64,000 bases of DNA from Sorangium cellulosum So0157-2 (GTDB taxonomy: Bacteria > Myxococcota_A > Polyangia > Polyangiales > Polyangiaceae): assembly GCF_000418325.1 (NCBI RefSeq), contig NC_021658.1, forward strand, positions 4,451,501 through 4,515,500. The letters are read 5' to 3'. Of the stretch, positions 1 through 8,895 are shown piece after piece (the stretch's first letter is position 1; each line of letters opens with the position of its first letter). The position numbers and the translations under genes were made by a program. The notes beneath the pieces were generated by a model. The model saw only the letters and a list, made by a program, of their open reading frames with translations. It searched no databases and was not told the origin of the DNA.

Positions 1-471
1 CGGCAGGTCGCGCGGCTCGCGGGGGTGCCCGCCGCCACGGCGGACCAGAGCAAGGCGACGGCGTCCCTCGCGAAGGAGGGGGAGTCCGTGCGCCGGATCG
101 CCAAGCAGACGGCGCGGGCGGTGGCCGATCAGGCCGAGTCCATCGCGGCGCTCGCGTCGGGCGCGACCCGGCAGGCGGCGTCGCTCCAGGGCGTCGTCAG
201 GGCGGCCGCCGAGCTGTCGACCCGGAGCGAGCAGCACGCCGCGGCGCTCGCCCGCCTGCGCGAGCCGGTCCGGGAGGTCGCCGCCGCCGCGGCACGGCAG
301 GCGAGGGACTCCGGCGCGGTCGCGGCCGACGCCGGCCACGTGCTCGACCAGGTCGGCCGGATCCGGCACGCGAGCGCCGAGCACGTGAACGCGGTCGCGG
401 CGGTCGCCGCCGCGGTCGCGCAGCTCAGGGGGAACGGCAGCCACCCCCACGCCCCGCCGGAGACCGCGTGA
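1..471 (+). CDS. Methyl-accepting chemotaxis protein, C-terminal part (5' end outside window)
   Basis: The frame is open from base 1 and stops at 469-471, so only the last ~156 residues are present. The sequence is almost all Ala, Glu, Gln, Arg and Val in heptad spacing without membrane segments, as in the cytoplasmic coiled coil of a chemoreceptor. Runs such as QAESIAALASGATRQAASLQ resemble the signalling and adaptation helices. The 3' end overlaps the GTG of the HEAT-repeat gene by 4 nt, and cheR and cheB follow in the same direction. That context is the main support for a receptor whose adaptation is run by these two enzymes. The signalling tip itself lies upstream, so a general coiled-coil protein is not excluded. 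Confidence 0.6.
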   Translation, partial: RQVARLAGVPAATADQSKATASLAKEGESVRRIAKQTARAVADQAESIAALASGATRQAASLQGVVRAAAELSTRSEQHAAALARLREPVREVAAAAARQARDSGAVAADAGHVLDQVGRIRHASAEHVNAVAAVAAAVAQLRGNGSHPHAPPETA

Positions 472-2825
472 TCTCCCGTCGCCCCGCGCTCTCCGTCTCG
501 GACGCGGAGCGGCAGCGCGTCGAGCAGGTGGACCGGCTCGCCGCCTCCGGGCCCGCGGGGGTGCCGGCGCTCATCGAGATGCTCGCGGATCCGAGCTGGA
601 CCGTGCGGCGGTCCGTGGTCGCGTCGCTCGCCGCGCTCGGCGACGCGGCCGTGGGGCCGCTCTGCGCGTGCCTCTCCGCGCGGCGCGACAGCGAGGCGCG
701 CATCGCCGCGAGCGTCGACGCGCTCGTCGCGTCGCTCGGCGACGTCGACGACCCCGTGCTCGCGCTGACGCGGGACCCTCGCCCCGCGGTCGTCGCCGAC
801 GCGGCGCAGATCCTCGGGCGCCGCAGCAGCGCGAAGGCGGTCCCCCGGCTCGCGGAGCTCACGTCGCACGCCGACGACAACGTCGCGGTCGCCGCGATCG
901 AGGCGCTCGGCCGGGTCGGCGGCCGATCGGCGGTCGACGCGCTCGTGAGCGCCGTCACGAGCGGCAACTTCTTCCGCGTCTTCCCGGCGATCGACGTGCT
1001 CGGCCGCAGCGGCGACCCGCGCGCGATCGGCCCGCTCTCGGCCCTCCTCGACGATCCGCGCTACCTCCTCGAGGCGGCGCGGGCGCTCGGCCGCACCGGC
1101 AGCCGGAGCGCCGTGGCGCCGCTGATGCGCCTGCTCGGGCGCCCGAGCGACGCGGTCGCGCGCGTCGCCGCGGTGGCGCTCGCCGAGCTGCGCGAGCGGT
1201 ACCGCGAGCGCTACGGCACGGCCGGGCCGATCGACGAGGCGCTCCGGGGCGAGGCGCCCGCGCCCGGCGCGGCGCGGCGGCTCTCGCAGAGCCTCGGCGG
1301 CGCGGATCCGGCCGAGCAGGTCCTCATCTGCAGCGTGCTCGGCGCGATCGGGGGCGAGGACGTCCTGCTCGATCTGACGCGCCTGCTCGACGCCGAGCCC
1401 CCCGTCGCGAGCGCCGCGGCGGAGGCGCTCTTCCAGCTCTCCCGGAGCGCCGACGCCCGGGTGCTCGCGGCGCTGCGCGACGGCGACAGCTCGCGCCGGC
1501 TCTTGCTCCTGCCGCTCGTCCGGAGCGCCGCGGCCGCGGGCGACGTGGAGCGCTGCCTCGCGGATCCGGACCCGGAGGTCCGCGCGGCGGCGTGCGACGC
1601 GCTGGCGCGGATCTCGGAGCCGAGCTCGGCGCGGGCGCTGTTCCGGCTGATCGACGACCCGAACCCCCGCGTCGTCCACGCCGCGACGACCGCGATCCAG
1701 TGCCTCGGCGGCCCCGACGTCGAGGCGCTCGCGATCGCCGCGGCCCGCGAGGGGACCCCGTCCGTGCGCCGGACGGCCCTGCGGATCCTCGCCTACTTCG
1801 CGTCCGCCTCGGCGCTGCCGCTCTTCCTCGACGGCGTCCGCGACCCCGACCTGCGGACGCGCGAGCGCGCGATCCACGGCCTCGCGTCCTTCGCGCAGCC
1901 GGAGGCGGTCGAGGCGCTCGCCGCGCTCGCGGCCGACGCGGCGGAGCGGGTCCGGGCGGTGGCGATGCGGGCGCTCGGGCAGTCGCAGCGGGCGCCGCGC
2001 GTCGTCGACGCGCTCCTCGCGGGGCTCGGCGACGAGGACGCGTGGGTCCGCTACTACGCCTGCCAGGCGCTGGGGAAGCTCGGGTGCGAGGCGGCGGCCG
2101 GGCTCATCGCCGAGCGGCTCCGGGACGAGAGCGGCCAGGTGCGCGTGGCGGCGATCGAGGCGCTGTCGGCGATCAAGGGCGATCTCGCGCTCGCGGCGCT
2201 GGAGCAGGCGGCCCAGGCGAGCGACACGGACATGCGCCGCTCGGCGCTGATCGGGCTCGGCATCGCCGGGCGGGCGGAGTCTCTGCCGACCTTGCTCGGC
2301 GCGCTCTCGTCGCCGGACGTGGCGACCCGGCTGGTCGCGGTCTCGGCGATCTCCGGCTTCTCGTCGCCCGAGGTCCTCCCGGCGCTGGTGCGCGCCGCGG
2401 GCGACCCCGACGAGAGCGTGCGCGCCGCGGCGACCGGCTTCATCGCGGGGCGGGCCGGCGTCGAGGCGACGCGGAGCCTCATCGCGCTGCTCGTCGCCTC
2501 GCCGGCGCAGGGCTCGCTCCTCGCCGCGCTGTCCACGCCGGTGCCGGGGCGCGTCGAGGGCATCGTCGAGGCGCTCGGGGCGTCGGACGACGAGCTCTCG
2601 CCCGTCCTCACCGCGGCGCTGGCGCGGATGCGGCAGCCCGCGGGGCACGCCGCGCTCCTCCAGGCGCTCGGCCTGCCCTCCGCGCCGGCGCGGAAGGCGG
2701 CGGCCACGACGCTCGCCGCGGTGGCCACGCGGGAGGGGTTCGCCGCGGTCGAGCACGCCTCGCGGACCGATCCCGACCCGGAGGTGCGGCGCGTGGCCGC
2801 CTCGGTCCTCTCGCAGTGGGCATGA
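468..2825 (+). CDS. HEAT-repeat protein of the chemosensory operon
   Basis: A 785-residue protein made almost wholly of ~31-residue helical repeats of the form DPxPxVRAAAxxALxxI, from about residue 25 to the C-terminus. This is typical of HEAT/PBS-lyase-type repeats that form an alpha solenoid for protein binding. It has no catalytic motif, signal peptide or membrane segment, so it is probably cytoplasmic. It starts at GTG 468 inside the stop of the receptor gene and ends 4 bp before cheR, so it is translationally coupled to the chemosensory operon. A scaffold or adaptor role in the receptor array is inferred. HEAT proteins next to che genes are known in myxobacteria, but their partners are mostly not established. 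Confidence 0.85.
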   Translation: MISRRPALSVSDAERQRVEQVDRLAASGPAGVPALIEMLADPSWTVRRSVVASLAALGDAAVGPLCACLSARRDSEARIAASVDALVASLGDVDDPVLALTRDPRPAVVADAAQILGRRSSAKAVPRLAELTSHADDNVAVAAIEALGRVGGRSAVDALVSAVTSGNFFRVFPAIDVLGRSGDPRAIGPLSALLDDPRYLLEAARALGRTGSRSAVAPLMRLLGRPSDAVARVAAVALAELRERYRERYGTAGPIDEALRGEAPAPGAARRLSQSLGGADPAEQVLICSVLGAIGGEDVLLDLTRLLDAEPPVASAAAEALFQLSRSADARVLAALRDGDSSRRLLLLPLVRSAAAAGDVERCLADPDPEVRAAACDALARISEPSSARALFRLIDDPNPRVVHAATTAIQCLGGPDVEALAIAAAREGTPSVRRTALRILAYFASASALPLFLDGVRDPDLRTRERAIHGLASFAQPEAVEALAALAADAAERVRAVAMRALGQSQRAPRVVDALLAGLGDEDAWVRYYACQALGKLGCEAAAGLIAERLRDESGQVRVAAIEALSAIKGDLALAALEQAAQASDTDMRRSALIGLGIAGRAESLPTLLGALSSPDVATRLVAVSAISGFSSPEVLPALVRAAGDPDESVRAAATGFIAGRAGVEATRSLIALLVASPAQGSLLAALSTPVPGRVEGIVEALGASDDELSPVLTAALARMRQPAGHAALLQALGLPSAPARKAAATTLAAVATREGFAAVEHASRTDPDPEVRRVAASVLSQWA

Positions 2826-2829
2826 CGGT

Positions 2830-3660
2830 ATGACGAGCCGCCTCCCCATCTCGCCGCAGGTCTTCGCGATCTTCAGCGCGCTCATCGCCGAGAAGATCGG
2901 CATCCACTACGACGCGGGCGATCGCGAGCTGCTCGGCGACAAGGTCTCGGTGCGCGCGATCGACGCCGGCTTCGACTCGCTGCTCGATTACTATTACTTC
3001 CTCCGGTACGACCCCGCGGGCGCGGCCGAGCTGGACGCGCTGATCGACGTGCTGGTCGTGGGCGAGACGTACTTCTTCCGCGAGCTCGCGCAGCTCGAGG
3101 TCGCGGTCGCGGAGCTCGTCGCGCCGCGCGTCTCGGCGGGGGAGCGGCCGCGGATCTGGTCGGCGGCCTGCTCGACCGGCGAGGAGCCGTTCACGATCGC
3201 GATGCTCCTCGCCGAGCGGGGCCTGCTCGGCAGGGTCGACCTTGTCGCGAGCGACATCAGCGCGCGGTCGCTCTCGCGCGCCAGGGCCGGGGTGTACGGG
3301 CCGCGCTCGATCCGGAGCAACGCCCCGCCGCCCCCCTTCGCCACCCGGTGGCTGGAGGTGACGCCCGACCGGGTCGTCGTGAGCGCCGAGCTGAGGGACG
3401 CGATCGACTGGCGTCGGATCAACCTGCTCGAGGCGTCCGACGTCACGTCGCTCGGGCAGTTCGACGTCATCGTCTGCCGCAACGTGCTCATCTACTTCCA
3501 CGACAACACGGCGCGGTGGGTGGTCGCGAACCTCTCGGGGGCGCTCGCCTCGGGCGGGGCCCTCCTGGTCGGGATCTCCGAGTCGCTGCTGCGGCTTGGC
3601 ACCGCGCTCGCCTGCGAGGAGCGGGGTGGCGTGTTTCTCTACCGGAAGACCGCGCAATGA
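2830..3660 (+). CDS. cheR: Chemotaxis protein methyltransferase CheR
   Basis: A 276-residue SAM-dependent methyltransferase that adds methyl groups to receptor glutamates. The N-terminal helical CheR domain (about 1-85) ends with VGETYFFRE, the usual junction segment. The SAM-binding motif WSAACSTGEEPF is near residue 113 and the NVLIYF motif of CheR is near 218. Length matches the family. It starts at ATG 2830, 4 bp after the HEAT gene. Its stop overlaps the ATG of cheB in ATGA (3657-3660), so adaptation methylase and methylesterase are coupled in translation. No C-terminal receptor-docking pentapeptide reader or TPR extension is present. Confidence 0.96.
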   Translation: MTSRLPISPQVFAIFSALIAEKIGIHYDAGDRELLGDKVSVRAIDAGFDSLLDYYYFLRYDPAGAAELDALIDVLVVGETYFFRELAQLEVAVAELVAPRVSAGERPRIWSAACSTGEEPFTIAMLLAERGLLGRVDLVASDISARSLSRARAGVYGPRSIRSNAPPPPFATRWLEVTPDRVVVSAELRDAIDWRRINLLEASDVTSLGQFDVIVCRNVLIYFHDNTARWVVANLSGALASGGALLVGISESLLRLGTALACEERGGVFLYRKTAQ

Positions 3661-4697
3661 AGAACCCGGCTGTCCGCGTGCTCGTGGTCGACGACTCCGC
3701 CTTCGTGCGCAAGGTCCTGCGGCAGGTCCTCGGCGCGAACGCGGCGATCGAGGTCGTCGACACGGCCATGGACGGCCTGGACGCGCTGGAGAAGATCGAG
3801 CGTTACAAGCCCGATGTGGTCACGCTCGACCTCGTGATGCCGAACCTCGACGGCATCGGCGTGCTCGCGTCGCTGCCGCGCGAGGGCGCCCCGCGGGTCG
3901 TCGTGGTGAGCAACTCCGAGGCGGACAGCGAGCTCGGCGTCAGGGCGCTCCAGCAGGGCGCGGTGGATCTCGTCGAGAAGCCGACGTCGCTCGCGACCGA
4001 TCGCCTCTTCGAGCTCTCGGACGAGCTGGTCCGCAAGGTGCTCGCCGCGGCCGAGGCGCGGGTCCACCGTGAGGGCCCGCGCCCGCGCCCGCAGCCGCCG
4101 CCCGCGCCCGGCGCGATCCCCGCGCTGCCGCGCGCGCGCCTCGTCGTGATCGGCACGTCGACCGGCGGCCCCCAGGCGCTGACGCGGCTCTTCGCGGCGA
4201 TGCCCGGCGATTTCCCGGTCCCCATCGTCGTGGCGCTGCACATCCCCGCCGGGTACACGGAGTCCCTGTCGCGCCGCCTGAACGACGCGAGCGCCCTCTC
4301 GGTCGTCGAGGCGTCGGACGATCTCCAGCTCCGGCCCGGGCTCGCGGTCATCGCGCGCGGCGGGGCGCACCTCGAGGTCCGGCGCCACCGGGACCGCGCC
4401 AGCGTCCGCTTCGCGGAGGCGTCGAGGGCGTCGCTGTACTGCCCGTCGGTCGATCTGCTCTTCGCGAGCGCCGCCGCCGAGTTCGGGGCGGGCGTGCTCG
4501 GGGTCGTGCTGACGGGCATGGGCGACGACGGCCTGGAGGGGTCGAGGGCGATCCACAAGGCCGGCGGCAGGATCCTGGTCGAGGCCGAGTCGTCCTGCGT
4601 CGTCCACGGCATGCCCCGCCGCGTGCTGGAGGCCGGCCTCGCCGCGGCCGAGGCGCCGATCGACGAGATGGCCGCGGCCATCGTGCGGCACCTCTGA
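3657..4697 (+). CDS. cheB: Protein-glutamate methylesterase/glutaminase CheB
   Basis: A 346-residue, two-domain response regulator esterase. The receiver domain (1-~120) has the acidic pocket VVDDSAF and phospho-acceptor Asp in TLDLVMPNLDG, with Lys in VEKPTS. A Pro-rich linker (~140-160) leads to the methylesterase domain, whose catalytic Ser lies in IGTSTGGP, His in ALHIPAGYTE and Asp in TGMGDDG, the full triad. It removes receptor methyl groups when phosphorylated by a CheA, which is not in the window. The start is ATG 3657, which overlaps the cheR stop; the frame is open further upstream but lies inside cheR. It is the last gene of this operon in the window, and the next gene is convergent. 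Confidence 0.96.
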   Translation: MKNPAVRVLVVDDSAFVRKVLRQVLGANAAIEVVDTAMDGLDALEKIERYKPDVVTLDLVMPNLDGIGVLASLPREGAPRVVVVSNSEADSELGVRALQQGAVDLVEKPTSLATDRLFELSDELVRKVLAAAEARVHREGPRPRPQPPPAPGAIPALPRARLVVIGTSTGGPQALTRLFAAMPGDFPVPIVVALHIPAGYTESLSRRLNDASALSVVEASDDLQLRPGLAVIARGGAHLEVRRHRDRASVRFAEASRASLYCPSVDLLFASAAAEFGAGVLGVVLTGMGDDGLEGSRAIHKAGGRILVEAESSCVVHGMPRRVLEAGLAAAEAPIDEMAAAIVRHL

Positions 4698-4715
4698 CGT
4701 CGGGCGGCCGGCCCG

Positions 4716-5939
4716 TCACAGCGGCCAGTAAACGACCTTTCCCTCGATCTCCTGGAACGTGGCCGCGTTGCCGTCCTGGGAGACGATGAACGCGATCCGC
4801 TCCGGGTACCCCGCCACGAACGCCGCGGCCGCGCGGTGGCGGGTGCCGCGCGCGTCGAGGCTCAGGCTCACGTCCATCCGCTGGTCGGGGGTCGCGGCGT
4901 ACACCTCGGAGATGATCGACCGCGGCGGGGGCAGCTTCGCGCCGAACGCGAGCACGTCGAGGCCGTGGTCCATCACCACCGCGCCGTCGACGGTCGTCAG
5001 CCGGACGATGAGGTCGAGCAGCCGGTTGAGGCGCTCGGAGCTCTTGAACCGGTGGTCCGGGCCGCGCGCCGCCCCTTCCGCCGCGGGCTCCTTCCCGTCT
5101 CCCTGCCGCGGCTCGCTCGGCGGCTGGCTCTCGCGCGCGGCGGAGACGGAGAGCTCGAGGATGGCCGAGCCGAGGCACAGGGCGGGATCCAGCCGCTTGA
5201 CCTCGGTGTCGAACGGATTCCCCTCCTCGCCGAACAGCTGCGGCAGGCCCTCGCCCGGCCCGAGCACGACGAGCAGCCCGCCGCGCCCGAGCTCGACCAT
5301 CCCTTCCACGATGCGCAGGAGATACTTGCTCACGCGGCGGGCCTGCGGCCTCGCGAGGTCCCGGAGGACGGCCCGCTCGATCGAGTCGAGCTGCGGCCGG
5401 TTCTTCGGCATCCACGTCCGCACGGCGCCGCGCTCGTAGCGGACGATCTCCCACTCGCCGCGGTACACGGCCACGACGCCGGGCTTCGGGACCACCACGC
5501 GCACGAGCTGATCGAGCTCGAAGGAGCGCCGGCTGTGCGGCGTCGCGAGGCCGGCGATCACGAGCGACCCGTCGAGCGGCACCACCGACAGGAAGGAGCG
5601 CGGCCACGCGCACGCCGAGGCGAGGTTGGCGACGTGCTCCACGTCGAACGCCACGGCGGACCCGAACCGCACGAGATCCCACGCGGGCTCGTCGAGCTCG
5701 AGATCGGCGAGGCTCCCGGCGAACACGACGCCGACCGGGTTGAGCCGCCCCTCCTCGGTCGCCATGGAGGCGAAGAACATCGTCTCGATCAGCTCGGTGA
5801 GGACGGCGGCGAAGGGCGGCGGCGCCGCAGCGCCCGGTTCGACCTTGCCCTTGCACGAGAGCGTCTGCGCCGTGAGCTGTGGCTGCTCCTGCAGATCGAG
5901 AAATGCGGCCGTGACATCCGCAGGATACTTGAGGCGCAT
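4716..5939 (-). CDS. DACNV-type protein with diadenylate cyclase (DisA_N-like) domain
   Basis: A 407-residue soluble protein. The C-terminal ~130 residues carry the two hallmark motifs of the diadenylate cyclase fold: DGAVVMDHGLDVLAFGAKL at 318-336 and GTRHRAAAAF at 365-374. In DisA/CdaA enzymes these DGA and RHR motifs bind ATP and make c-di-AMP. The N-terminal ~250 residues match the layout of the sensor domain called DACNV, described from comparative genomics of nucleotide second-messenger systems. Proline- and charge-rich residues ~268-300 form a linker. It starts at ATG 5939 and ends 18 bp from cheB, convergent. Activity is inferred from motifs only; an inactive ligand-binding relative is possible. 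Confidence 0.75.
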   Translation of the reverse strand: MRLKYPADVTAAFLDLQEQPQLTAQTLSCKGKVEPGAAAPPPFAAVLTELIETMFFASMATEEGRLNPVGVVFAGSLADLELDEPAWDLVRFGSAVAFDVEHVANLASACAWPRSFLSVVPLDGSLVIAGLATPHSRRSFELDQLVRVVVPKPGVVAVYRGEWEIVRYERGAVRTWMPKNRPQLDSIERAVLRDLARPQARRVSKYLLRIVEGMVELGRGGLLVVLGPGEGLPQLFGEEGNPFDTEVKRLDPALCLGSAILELSVSAARESQPPSEPRQGDGKEPAAEGAARGPDHRFKSSERLNRLLDLIVRLTTVDGAVVMDHGLDVLAFGAKLPPPRSIISEVYAATPDQRMDVSLSLDARGTRHRAAAAFVAGYPERIAFIVSQDGNAATFQEIEGKVVYWPL

Positions 5940-6057
5940 GAGCTCGGTATACCATCCTGCGCCGTCGACGGTCAGGCCGACGGCTGCATGCGGGCTCGCT
6001 CCGCCGCCGCCGCGCTGAGCGCCGCGACGGCGTGCGGTCCGGCCGCGTCGCGCGGCG

Positions 6058-6981
6058 TCACGCGGCGCGGCGAGAGCCGCTCGCCTTTCGCTTCGAGGTC
6101 TCCGCCTTTCGCGGCTTCGCGCCGGCGCTCTCCCGTTTGTCGTCGCTCGCGTCGTTGGCGACCTTCGCGCCCTTCTGGCCGAGGCTCTTCTTGAGCAGCG
6201 CGATGAGGTCGACCGTGCCGGTGTCGCGGGGCTTCTCCTCCTCTTCCGGCTCCGCGGGCGTCGTGGTCTGACCGGATTTCACCTTCTTCTCGATCATCTT
6301 CATCACGTCGTCGCGGTACTCGTCCTTGTATTTCTCCGGCTTCCACTCGGTGGCCATCTCGGCCACGAGCCGCTCGGCCATCTCGAGCTCCCGCTTGCCG
6401 AGCCCCTTTGCGTCGACATCCATCTCGGGGAGGTCGAGCTCTTCATCGGAGCGGAGCTCGTGCGCGAACCGCAGCAGGTTCAGCACGAGCGCGCGGCCGT
6501 GCGGCCGCACCGCGGCGATGTGCTCGCGCGTCCGGATCACGACCTTCGCGATCCCGACCTTCCCCGTCTTCCGCAGCGCCTCGCGCAGGAGCACGTATGC
6601 CGTCACGGACGACTTCTTCTTGCTGTTCGTCGACGCGGGGGCGAGATAGTACGGCTTCTCGTAGTACATCGGGTCGATCTCCGCGGCGTCGACGAAGTCG
6701 AGGATGTCCACGGTCTGCGTCGCCTCCACGTTCGCGCGGCGCAGGTCCTCGTCGGACATGACCACATACTCGCCCTTCTCGTAGGGATAGCCGCGGACGA
6801 TATCGTCCCAGCTCACCGGCTCGCCCGTCTCCCGGTTCACGCGCTCGTAACGGATCGGCGTCATGTTGCGCCGGTCGAGCTGCGTGAAGTGGAGCTCGTT
6901 GGGCTCCTCCGCGGGGTAGAGGGCGACCGGGATCTGCACGAGCCCGAAGCTGATACTCCCTTTCCAGATGCTGCGAGGCAT
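6058..6981 (-). CDS. ku: Ku protein, non-homologous end joining
   Basis: A 307-residue bacterial Ku. The N-terminus MPRSIWKGSISFGLVQIPV and the segment VELLDF-like TVDILDFVDAAEID are typical, followed by YYLAP and the LREAL...GIAKVVIR core of the Ku beta-barrel. The last ~60 residues are a Lys/Glu/Arg-rich tail (from about 250), as in long bacterial Ku forms, and may bind DNA. The ring-shaped homodimer holds broken DNA ends and recruits LigD, which is not in this window. I chose ATG 6981, preceded by GGAGAG; the frame is open further upstream but the extra residues are not Ku-like. The divergent neighbour starts 220 bp away. Confidence 0.95.
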   Translation of the reverse strand: MPRSIWKGSISFGLVQIPVALYPAEEPNELHFTQLDRRNMTPIRYERVNRETGEPVSWDDIVRGYPYEKGEYVVMSDEDLRRANVEATQTVDILDFVDAAEIDPMYYEKPYYLAPASTNSKKKSSVTAYVLLREALRKTGKVGIAKVVIRTREHIAAVRPHGRALVLNLLRFAHELRSDEELDLPEMDVDAKGLGKRELEMAERLVAEMATEWKPEKYKDEYRDDVMKMIEKKVKSGQTTTPAEPEEEEKPRDTGTVDLIALLKKSLGQKGAKVANDASDDKRESAGAKPRKAETSKRKASGSRRAA

Positions 6982-7201
6982 GCGCTCTCCTTCGACCCAA
7001 GAGGTCCGTTTCAGGTCCGTGTCGGGAGGCAATGCAAGCCAGCGGCCGACGGCGCGATCCGGGAGGTCCCGCGCGCCGCGCCCGTCCTGGCCGCTCCCGG
7101 CCCGCCGCGCCGCGGCCGGCGTCGCGTTTCGCCACAGCGGGCCGAGCGAGCGGCGATTGCTGCCCCGCTGGCCTTGGCCCGCTGTATAACCAGCGGTCTC
7201 T

Positions 7202-7801
7202 ATGCCGCGGCGGACCCACGACCTCCACGGAGCTGCGCCGGACAACAGCCGGACCGCGCTCCTCCTCATCGACGTCATCAACGACCTGGAGTTCCCGGAA
7301 GGCGACCAGCTGCTCGCCCACGCCCTCCCGATGGCGCACCGCATCCGGGCGTTGAAGCAGCGGTGTCGCGACGCGGGCATCCCCGCGGTCTACGTGAACG
7401 ACAACTTCGGCCGCTGGCAGTCCAACTTCCACCGGCAGATCGAGCACTGCCTGGAAGAGGGCGTCCGCGGCCGGGAGATCGCGGCGCTGCTGCGGCCCGG
7501 CGAGGAGGATTATTTCGTGCTCAAGCCCAAGCACTCGGGCTTTTACGGCACCACGCTCGAGATCCTGCTCGAGTCCCTCGGCGTGCAGACGCTGATCCTC
7601 ACCGGCATGGCGGGGAACATCTGCGTCCTGTTCACGGCGAACGACGCTTACATGCGCGATTACCGGCTGCTCGTCCCGTCGGACTGCTTGGCGTCGGAGA
7701 GCGAGGAAGACAACCGCTACGCGCTCCACCAGATGCAGCGCTTCCTCAAGGCCGACATCGCGCCGTCCGACGAGGTCGACCTCGAGCGGCTGCCCGCCTG
7801 A
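7202..7801 (+). CDS. Isochorismatase-family cysteine hydrolase
   Basis: A 199-residue alpha/beta hydrolase of the isochorismatase-like superfamily. The catalytic triad is visible: Asp in LLIDVINDLEF, Lys in VLKPKHSGF and Cys in GMAGNICVLFTA. The GNIC segment matches amidohydrolase-type members (nicotinamidase, ureidoacrylate or N-carbamoyl amide hydrolases) better than true isochorismate hydrolases, but the substrate cannot be read from sequence. There is no signal peptide. The ATG at 7202 lacks a clear ribosome-binding site, and TATAAC at 7185-7190 lies where a -10 box would start transcription at or near the ATG, so a leaderless transcript is possible. A run of 11 G follows the stop (7809-7819). 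Confidence 0.85.
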   Translation: MPRRTHDLHGAAPDNSRTALLLIDVINDLEFPEGDQLLAHALPMAHRIRALKQRCRDAGIPAVYVNDNFGRWQSNFHRQIEHCLEEGVRGREIAALLRPGEEDYFVLKPKHSGFYGTTLEILLESLGVQTLILTGMAGNICVLFTANDAYMRDYRLLVPSDCLASESEEDNRYALHQMQRFLKADIAPSDEVDLERLPA

Positions 7802-7808
7802 CGCCTTC

Positions 7809-7819
7809 GGGGGGGGGGG
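7809..7819. repeat. Homopolymer run of 11 G
   Basis: An uninterrupted run of 11 G eight bases after the hydrolase stop and about 50 bp before the end of the convergent gene. It lies outside any reading frame. It is a plausible site of length variation or base-calling error. Confidence 0.7.
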
Positions 7820-7872
7820 CCGGGCGTCGGACGGGCAGCTGCCGAGGTCAGGTGTTCCTCAGGGCGTCACGC

Positions 7873-8418
7873 TCAGGCGACGGCCCGCTGCTTCGACGAG
7901 AGGCCCTCTTCGGTGAGGACCGCGATGTCGGTCGCGCCGCCGCGCTCCAGGACCTGCTTGGCGAGCGTCCGCTCGTTGCTGTTCTCGACGTGGACGGAGA
8001 TCAGGATGTTGCCGCCCTTGATCTTGCCCTCGTACTGCTTGGCCTCGACCTCGGGGATGCCGAGCCCGATGAGGGCGCCGGTCACGCCGCCGACCGCCGC
8101 GCCCGCCGCGGCGCCGCTCAGCGCGGCCATGATCGGGCCGGCCGCGATGAAGGGCCCGAGGCCGGGGATGGCGAGCGCGCCGATGCCGGCGAGCAGGCCG
8201 ATGGTCCCGCCGATGGCGCCGCCGGCGCTGGCGCCCGCGGTCGCGCCCTCGGGCGCCTTCGTGTTCTTCTCGTGCGCGAAGTCCCGCGTGCCGTGCTTGT
8301 CGGGGAAGAGCGCCGAGATATCGCTGGTCATGAAGCCGGCGCGCTGTAGCTCGCCGACGATGATGTCTGCCTGAGCGAGCGTGCTCACGAGGCCCAGGAC
8401 CGCTTTCTTCGTTGCCAT
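7873..8418 (-). CDS. Glycine-zipper stress/membrane protein (DUF1269/GSP17M-like)
   Basis: A 181-residue protein with three parts. An N-terminal ferredoxin-like segment has KKAVLGLVSTLAQADIIVGELQ (split here, residues 4-25). A central Ala/Gly-rich hydrophobic stretch of about 70 residues (~58-130) has GxxxG spacing such as GASAGGAIGG. A C-terminal segment reads ILISVHVENSNERTLAKQVL and GGATDIAV. This is the arrangement of general-stress proteins related to YflT/GSP17M and DUF1269, in which the zipper may insert into the membrane. No enzyme motif is seen. The start ATG 8418 has a GAAAGGA element a few bases upstream. A BON lipoprotein gene follows in the same direction 30 bp upstream, which fits an envelope-stress pair. 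Confidence 0.65.
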   Translation of the reverse strand: MATKKAVLGLVSTLAQADIIVGELQRAGFMTSDISALFPDKHGTRDFAHEKNTKAPEGATAGASAGGAIGGTIGLLAGIGALAIPGLGPFIAAGPIMAALSGAAAGAAVGGVTGALIGLGIPEVEAKQYEGKIKGGNILISVHVENSNERTLAKQVLERGGATDIAVLTEEGLSSKQRAVA

Positions 8419-8448
8419 GGTATCTTCCTTTCAGCCTTTCGGACTGGT

Positions 8449-8895
8449 TCAGTCAACGTCAACTTCGAGCTGGTTGTCGACCCGCTGGACGCCCGGGGTT
8501 CCCTTGGCGACCGCCTCGATGTCGGCCTTTTCCTTGTCGCTCTTCACCGGGCCGCGCAGCGTGACGACCTGCCCGTTCGTGATGATCTTGACGTTCTTGG
8601 CGTTCATCGACAGCGTGTCGTTCGCCACCACCGCCTGGCGGATCTTCTGCGTGATCGTGCGATCGGTCTCGTTCTCGCCCTGATCCCCGGGGGTCAGCGC
8701 GGCGGGATCGCGATCGCGATCGTTCTTGTCCGTGTTGTCGGCGGCCGCGGGCGTGGGGTTGTTCGCCCTCTGGGCGACCTCGCCCGGCACCGTCGCGGTG
8801 TTGTCGTCCGAACGCGTCGTGCCTTCTGCTCTGTCGCAGCCGACCGCGGCAGCGACAGAGAGAGACATCAGCAGAAAGAGTTTCGCTGTGTTCAT
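8449..8895 (-). CDS. BON-domain lipoprotein
   Basis: A 148-residue exported lipoprotein. The signal peptide MNTAKLFLLMSLSVAAAVGC ends in a lipobox with Cys20. A polar linker rich in Asn, Asp and Arg follows (21-85). A single BON domain occupies about 88-148: TITQKIRQAVVANDTLS, then a VKIITNGQVVTLRG strand and a GVQRVDNQLEV end. BON domains bind phospholipid or assist outer-membrane integrity (as in OsmY). The ATG at 8895 was preferred because it begins the signal peptide; earlier in-frame codons would add a charged extension before it. It lies 30 bp upstream of the glycine-zipper gene, so the two are probably co-transcribed in response to envelope stress (inferred). Confidence 0.85.
   Translation of the reverse strand: MNTAKLFLLMSLSVAAAVGCDRAEGTTRSDDNTATVPGEVAQRANNPTPAAADNTDKNDRDRDPAALTPGDQGENETDRTITQKIRQAVVANDTLSMNAKNVKIITNGQVVTLRGPVKSDKEKADIEAVAKGTPGVQRVDNQLEVDVD

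Noticed and set aside
129..2903. Long minus-strand open frame (924 codons) opposite the HEAT and chemosensory genes
   Set aside because: Composition is dominated by Arg, Asp and Gly without any domain, typical of the antisense of GC-rich coding sequence; the plus strand has clear HEAT repeats.
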